From positions 62,001 to 126,000 of the forward strand of contig JAIXSK010000021.1 in the NCBI GenBank assembly GCA_027484725.1: a stretch of DNA of 64,000 bases, in the 5' to 3' direction. Origin of the DNA: Flavobacterium sp. GTDB lineage: Bacteria; Bacteroidota; Bacteroidia; Flavobacteriales; Flavobacteriaceae. Made by a program: the position numbers and the translations under genes. Below the pieces are notes generated by a model. The model ran no database searches. It was not told the DNA's origin and saw nothing but the letters and a program-made list of their open reading frames with translations. Shown here in pieces: positions 61,097 through 64,000 of this stretch. Within the stretch, counting starts at the first letter, position 1. Each line of letters begins with the position of its first letter.

Positions 61097-61447
61097 TCAC
61101 TTTTGGTGGTTGACCTCAAATTCATCTATTAAAGCCAAGCCATAATTGCGCAATGCCTCAATGACCGGAATGGCGCGCATACCCCGTTCGGTAATAGAAT
61201 ATTCTACTCTGGGCGGAACCTCGGCAAATACTTCTTTGGTGATGTATCCGTCTTGCACTAATTCCTTAAGTGCTTTTGACAACATTCTGTCTGAGGCGTG
61301 TGACAAACTTTTTTGCAATTGGCTGTAGCGCCAGTTTTTGTCTTTTAATCGCCAAAGCAACGGGATTTTATAAGAACCTCCGATTTTACTCATGGCAAAC
61401 TCTACCGGATTGCGGAATAAGTGATTGTCTTGTACAAAATCAGGCAT
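61097..61447 (-). CDS. HxlR-type winged-helix transcriptional regulator
   Basis: 116 residues. NPVEFAMSKIGGSYKIPLLWRLKDKNWRYSQLQKSLSHASDRMLSKALKELVQDGYITKEVFAEVPPRVEYSITERG is a typical HxlR DNA-binding domain. The N-terminal redox Cys of many members (C-P-V) is Asn here (NPVEF). It is divergent from the DJ-1/Rossmann operon and probably regulates it. Positions 61472-61479 hold a -7 element (TATCTTTG, minus strand) for this gene. Confidence 0.93.
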   Translation of the reverse strand: MPDFVQDNHLFRNPVEFAMSKIGGSYKIPLLWRLKDKNWRYSQLQKSLSHASDRMLSKALKELVQDGYITKEVFAEVPPRVEYSITERGMRAIPVIEALRNYGLALIDEFEVNHQK

Positions 61448-61456
61448 ACTTACATT

Positions 61457-61475
61457 TTTGTTAGTTACTTACAAA
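61457..61475. promoter_or_regulatory. Candidate HxlR operator
   Basis: TTTGT (61457-61461) and ACAAA (61471-61475), 9 nt apart, between the HxlR start and its -7 element in the divergent region. Short arms make this tentative. Confidence 0.35.
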
Positions 61476-61487
61476 GATACGCAGTTG

Positions 61488-61518
61488 TTGTACTTCAGGG
61501 TTCTGCGTTTTAGTTTTG
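61488..61518 (+). promoter_or_regulatory. Promoter of the DJ-1/Rossmann operon
   Basis: TTG (61488-61490), 20-nt spacer, TAGTTTTG (61511-61518, full TANNTTTG match), with a leader of about 25 nt to the ATG at 61545. Confidence 0.6.
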
Positions 61519-61544
61519 TCATGTAAAACTAATAAAATAACGTC

Positions 61545-62309
61545 ATGATACAAGAAGTTAACAATTATGTACATTTTCACGGAGCACCCAGCAAAGGGAA
61601 AATTCTAATGATAGCCAGTTCACCAGCCATGAGCCAGCAAACCGGTTGGCCCATTGGTTTTTGGGCGGCTGAACTTACCCATCCGTTGCGTGTATTTCAA
61701 GAAGCCGGATATGAAGTGGTTTTGGCTTCAACCCAAGGAGGTGACTTGCAAATGGATTCTTTTTCTAATCCAACAGATGCCAGTGGTTATTCGGCAAACG
61801 ATGTCATTACTTTGGGCTATATGCAACAAGCATGGTTTCAAGATTTATTGAAACAAACACCCAAATGCACCGAAGTTAATCCAAATGAATTTGTAGCCAT
61901 TTTTTTAGTGGGTGGTCAAGGACCGATGTATACTTTTAGAGGAAACATCGAGCTTGAAAAGTTGTTTGTTTCTTTTTATGAATCGGGGAAACCATCGGCG
62001 GCTGTATGCCACTCTACTACCCTTTTACTCGAAGCCAAAAAGTCAGATGGAACATTGTTGGTGAACGGGAAAACTTGGACCGGATTTGCTAATGCCGAAG
62101 AAGATTTTGCCGATCAAGCCGTGGGTATGAAAATTCAGCCGTATCGAATTGAATCTGAAGCGAGAAAAATTCCCCACACAAATTTTAAAGTCGCGGTTCC
62201 GTTTAGCGCTTATGCCATTCAAGACGGAAACCTCATTACCGGTCAGCAACAAAACTCAGGTGCTGCTGTGGCTGATTTCGTGGTCAAACTTTTAAATGAA
62301 CAAATATGA
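61545..62309 (+). CDS. DJ-1/PfpI family protein (class I GATase-like, Hsp31-type)
   Basis: 254 residues. The nucleophile elbow is SAAVCHSTTLLLEAK (C155-H156), with the preceding VGGQGPMYTF and the cap segment VNGKTWTGFANAEEDFADQA. This is the Hsp31/glyoxalase III-like branch, which acts on methylglyoxal or as a chaperone. The first gene under a putative HxlR-controlled promoter; its stop overlaps the next ATG (ATGA). Confidence 0.9.
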   Translation: MIQEVNNYVHFHGAPSKGKILMIASSPAMSQQTGWPIGFWAAELTHPLRVFQEAGYEVVLASTQGGDLQMDSFSNPTDASGYSANDVITLGYMQQAWFQDLLKQTPKCTEVNPNEFVAIFLVGGQGPMYTFRGNIELEKLFVSFYESGKPSAAVCHSTTLLLEAKKSDGTLLVNGKTWTGFANAEEDFADQAVGMKIQPYRIESEARKIPHTNFKVAVPFSAYAIQDGNLITGQQQNSGAAVADFVVKLLNEQI

Positions 62310-62935
62310 AGTTAGCATTTATTGGTATTGGAAACGTTGGTTTTGCGTTGGCAAACCGTTTGCAGCAAAAAGGTTATGAAATTATTGTGGCTGCTGATAA
62401 TTTGACTTCTGAGACCGTTCAGCAAGCATTGATGAAAAATCAAAATTTTGTTGTTCAAAAAATACAAACAGCGATTGATCAGGCCGATGTTGTTTTTTTG
62501 GCCACGCCTTTTCAGGCAAATGAAGAAATACTCAATGGTTTGACTTTTCATAATAAGGTTTTGGTAGACTGCACCAATCCAGTTGGCCCGGGTATTTCTC
62601 ACGGTTTAAACAGTGAAATATCGGGTTCTGAAAAAGTGCAGCAATGGGCAGCCAGTGCAAGAGTTGTGAAAGCTTTTACTATATACGGATTTGAGAATTT
62701 TGCCGATAGCAGTTATCCGAACTACAACGTTAAGCCTGTAATGTTGATGGCCGGAAATGATACAACGGCTAAATCAATAGTATCGAAATTCAATACAGAT
62801 TTAGGATTTGAAACCATAGACACGGGTAAATTAGACCAAGCTTTGCATTTAGAACACATGACTTTGCTTTGGGTAAAAATGGTTCGAAGAGATGGGCATC
62901 AACCAAATTTTGTCTGGGCACATTTGACTAAATAA
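62306..62935 (+). CDS. NAD(P)-binding Rossmann oxidoreductase (F420-dependent NADP reductase-like, COG2085)
   Basis: 209 residues. The dinucleotide fold is evident: LAFIGIGNVGFALANRLQQKGYEIIVAADN (G-x-G-x-x-G), then ADVVFLATPFQANEEIL, VLVDCTNPVGPG, RVVKAFTIYGFENFADSSYPNYNVKPVMLMAG. The family includes F420:NADP reductases, but Flavobacteria are not expected to make F420, so the partner is probably another small molecule. It overlaps the DJ-1 gene by 4 nt. Confidence 0.9.
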   Translation: MKLAFIGIGNVGFALANRLQQKGYEIIVAADNLTSETVQQALMKNQNFVVQKIQTAIDQADVVFLATPFQANEEILNGLTFHNKVLVDCTNPVGPGISHGLNSEISGSEKVQQWAASARVVKAFTIYGFENFADSSYPNYNVKPVMLMAGNDTTAKSIVSKFNTDLGFETIDTGKLDQALHLEHMTLLWVKMVRRDGHQPNFVWAHLTK

Positions 62936-63010
62936 TTCATAAAAAATAGTCAAAAGCATGGAAGCAAAACAGCATTTTGTAATTTTAAAGAAACATTAAA
63001 ATATTTAGGT

Positions 63011-63421
63011 ATGAAACGAAAAGCAACCGCTGTCTGGAACGGATCCGGAAAAGACGGCAAAGGACATTTATCCACCCAAAGTACGGTACTCAATCAAACA
63101 CAGTATTCATTTGGTTCTCGCTTTGAAAGCGGTGTCGGAACCAACCCTGAAGAGCTTATTGGTGCAGCTCATGCTGGCTGTTTCTCGATGAAATTGGCAT
63201 TTAATTTACAAGCAGCCGGATTCACGGCAACCGAGCTCAAAACTGATTGTGAGATTGTTTTTGAAGATGGCAGCATTGTGGCTTCTAATCTTACATTAAC
63301 TGCGCAAGTAGACGGAATTGATGCAGCTAAGTTTGAGGAATTGGTCAAAGATGCCGAGGCCAATTGTCCGATTTCAAAATTGTTGAACACGAAGATTTCG
63401 GTTAATTATCAGCTAAATTAA
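63011..63421 (+). CDS. OsmC family peroxiredoxin
   Basis: 136 residues. The two redox cysteines are C57 (GAAHAGCFSMKLA) and C119 (EANCPISKLLN), in a typical OsmC fold with KRKATAVWNGSGKDGKGHLSTQS at the N-terminus. It reduces organic hydroperoxides. It starts 75 bp after the Rossmann gene and may belong to the same stress group. Followed by a strong terminator. Confidence 0.95.
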   Translation: MKRKATAVWNGSGKDGKGHLSTQSTVLNQTQYSFGSRFESGVGTNPEELIGAAHAGCFSMKLAFNLQAAGFTATELKTDCEIVFEDGSIVASNLTLTAQVDGIDAAKFEELVKDAEANCPISKLLNTKISVNYQLN

Positions 63422-63441
63422 TCTGACATATTTCATGAAAC

Positions 63442-63471
63442 AAAAAAGCTTCCGGTATGGGAAGCTTTTTT
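63442..63471. terminator. Bidirectional intrinsic terminator
   Basis: A perfect 12-bp stem AAAAAAGCTTCC (63442-63453) with GGAAGCTTTTTT (63460-63471) and a 6-nt loop, between the convergent OsmC and surface-protein genes. Confidence 0.93.
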
Positions 63472-63473
63472 TA

Positions 63474-64000
63474 TTATCTCTTTAGTGAGAAGTGTGATTT
63501 AAAGGTTTTTTGAACGCCATTTTCAAGGTATTCAACCGTAAACCAATAGTCGGTACTAGGCATGCGCTCGCCATTGTAGGTTCCGTCCCAGCCCGGGCCT
63601 TTCGGACTGATTTGTTTGATGAGCTTTCCGAAACGATCAAAGATTGAAATCACACAGCCTTCTTGGTCGCTGAGTCCTTCGATGTTCCAAGTATCGTTGT
63701 AATTATCGTCATTAGGAGTAAAGAATTTCGGATAATTAACCACCAAGACTTGATCAGTCAAAGGGCTTGAACATCCGTTGGCATCAATTACAGTAATCTT
63801 GTGAATACCCGGACTTACATTTTGGAATGTATTTTCTTCTTGAGGTGGTCCGTAATCCAATTGATATAAATAGTTTCCTGAATTGGTTGCTAAGATGGTT
63901 ACCACTTGGTTTTCGTCAAAATAATTAGTCACAAAACCATCAATAGAAGTAAGTGTATATTGGTTTACCGTTACCGTTATGATTCTGTTGGTGGCACATT
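63474..64000 (-). CDS. C-terminal part of a T9SS type B (CHU_C-like) secreted surface protein, truncated by window edge
   Basis: The frame stays open from the stop at 63474 to the right edge (about 175 residues visible); the apparent GTG start at 63932 is internal. The visible part is repeat-type Ig/PKD-like beta sequence (VTVNQYTLTSIDGFVTNYFDEN, NYLYQLDYGPPQEENTFQNVSPGIHKITVIDANGCSS) followed by the type B sorting domain: YPKFFTPNDDNYNDTWNIEGL, ISIFDRFGKLIKQISPKGPGWDGTYNGERMPSTDYWFTVEY and a final FKSHFSLKR. It is exported by the type IX system and is probably a large adhesin-like cell-surface protein. Confidence 0.92.
   Translation of the reverse strand, partial: CATNRIITVTVNQYTLTSIDGFVTNYFDENQVVTILATNSGNYLYQLDYGPPQEENTFQNVSPGIHKITVIDANGCSSPLTDQVLVVNYPKFFTPNDDNYNDTWNIEGLSDQEGCVISIFDRFGKLIKQISPKGPGWDGTYNGERMPSTDYWFTVEYLENGVQKTFKSHFSLKR

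Noticed and set aside
1..64000. CRISPR array, tRNA, rRNA or prophage
   Set aside because: No regularly spaced direct repeats, no cloverleaf-like conserved tRNA arms, no rRNA core sequence and no phage structural genes were seen on reading both strands.

Overview
The window looks like chromosomal DNA of a member of the Bacteroidota, most likely a Flavobacteriaceae species. The signs are type IX secretion C-terminal domains (type A on two proteins, a type B/CHU_C-like end on the last gene), an OmpA protein with thrombospondin type 3 repeats, Bacteroidota promoter elements (TTG-N19-TANNTTTG), moderately low GC, and short dispersed palindromic repeats of a kind I recall from Flavobacterium genomes. 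I see no rRNA, tRNA, CRISPR array, prophage or complete insertion sequence. Coding density is high and almost all genes sit in tight operons. || 1-8959: two convergent operons meeting with a 2-bp gap. They combine two alpha/beta-hydrolase esterases, an M17 leucyl aminopeptidase, three ATP-grasp-type ligases, a GCS2/YbdK carboxylate-amine ligase, a class I glutamine amidotransferase and an SMR exporter. Together they look like an amidoligase pathway making, trimming and exporting an unknown peptide-like metabolite. || 9198-15719: mostly housekeeping genes (conserved small protein, OmpA, NUDIX, thioesterase, MscS channel, DUF3817, a small cytosolic protein, SF2 helicase). || 15958-25922: a Pel-like exopolysaccharide operon: PelF glycosyltransferase, PelG-like transporter with a soluble N-terminal extension, a stand-alone PelA-type GH114-like hydrolase, a large membrane protein, and a 1323-residue lipoprotein that fuses a PelA-like deacetylase to PelB-like helical repeats and an outer-membrane barrel. 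Next to it are two tandem secreted DUF4874/DUF4832 proteins. Their upstream regions share a 14-bp motif (ATCGATGAAATRCA) with the pel upstream region, suggesting one regulon. || 29982-46967: a short-chain carboxylate module: cNMP/CBS/DUF294 protein plus DnaQ-like protein, acetyl-CoA synthetase, propionyl-CoA synthetase, a symporter-histidine kinase with a single-domain response regulator, an MHS-type transporter, a DcaP-like porin and an IS1-InsA-like regulator. A TetR-controlled HlyD/FtsX/LolD-type ABC efflux operon lies inside it. || 47165-49348: a TPR hybrid histidine kinase. || 49579-61096: an aromatic catabolic cluster. The gene set fits anthranilate activation to the CoA ester, 5-hydroxylation, thioester hydrolysis, gentisate-type ring cleavage, FAH-type cleavage, deamidation and maleate-to-fumarate isomerisation. 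That route accounts for nearly every gene, including a nitrilase-family enzyme and a maleate isomerase. || 61097-64000: an HxlR regulator divergent from a small redox/electrophile operon (DJ-1/PfpI, Rossmann reductase, OsmC), then the 3-prime part of a large secreted cell-surface protein running off the right edge.
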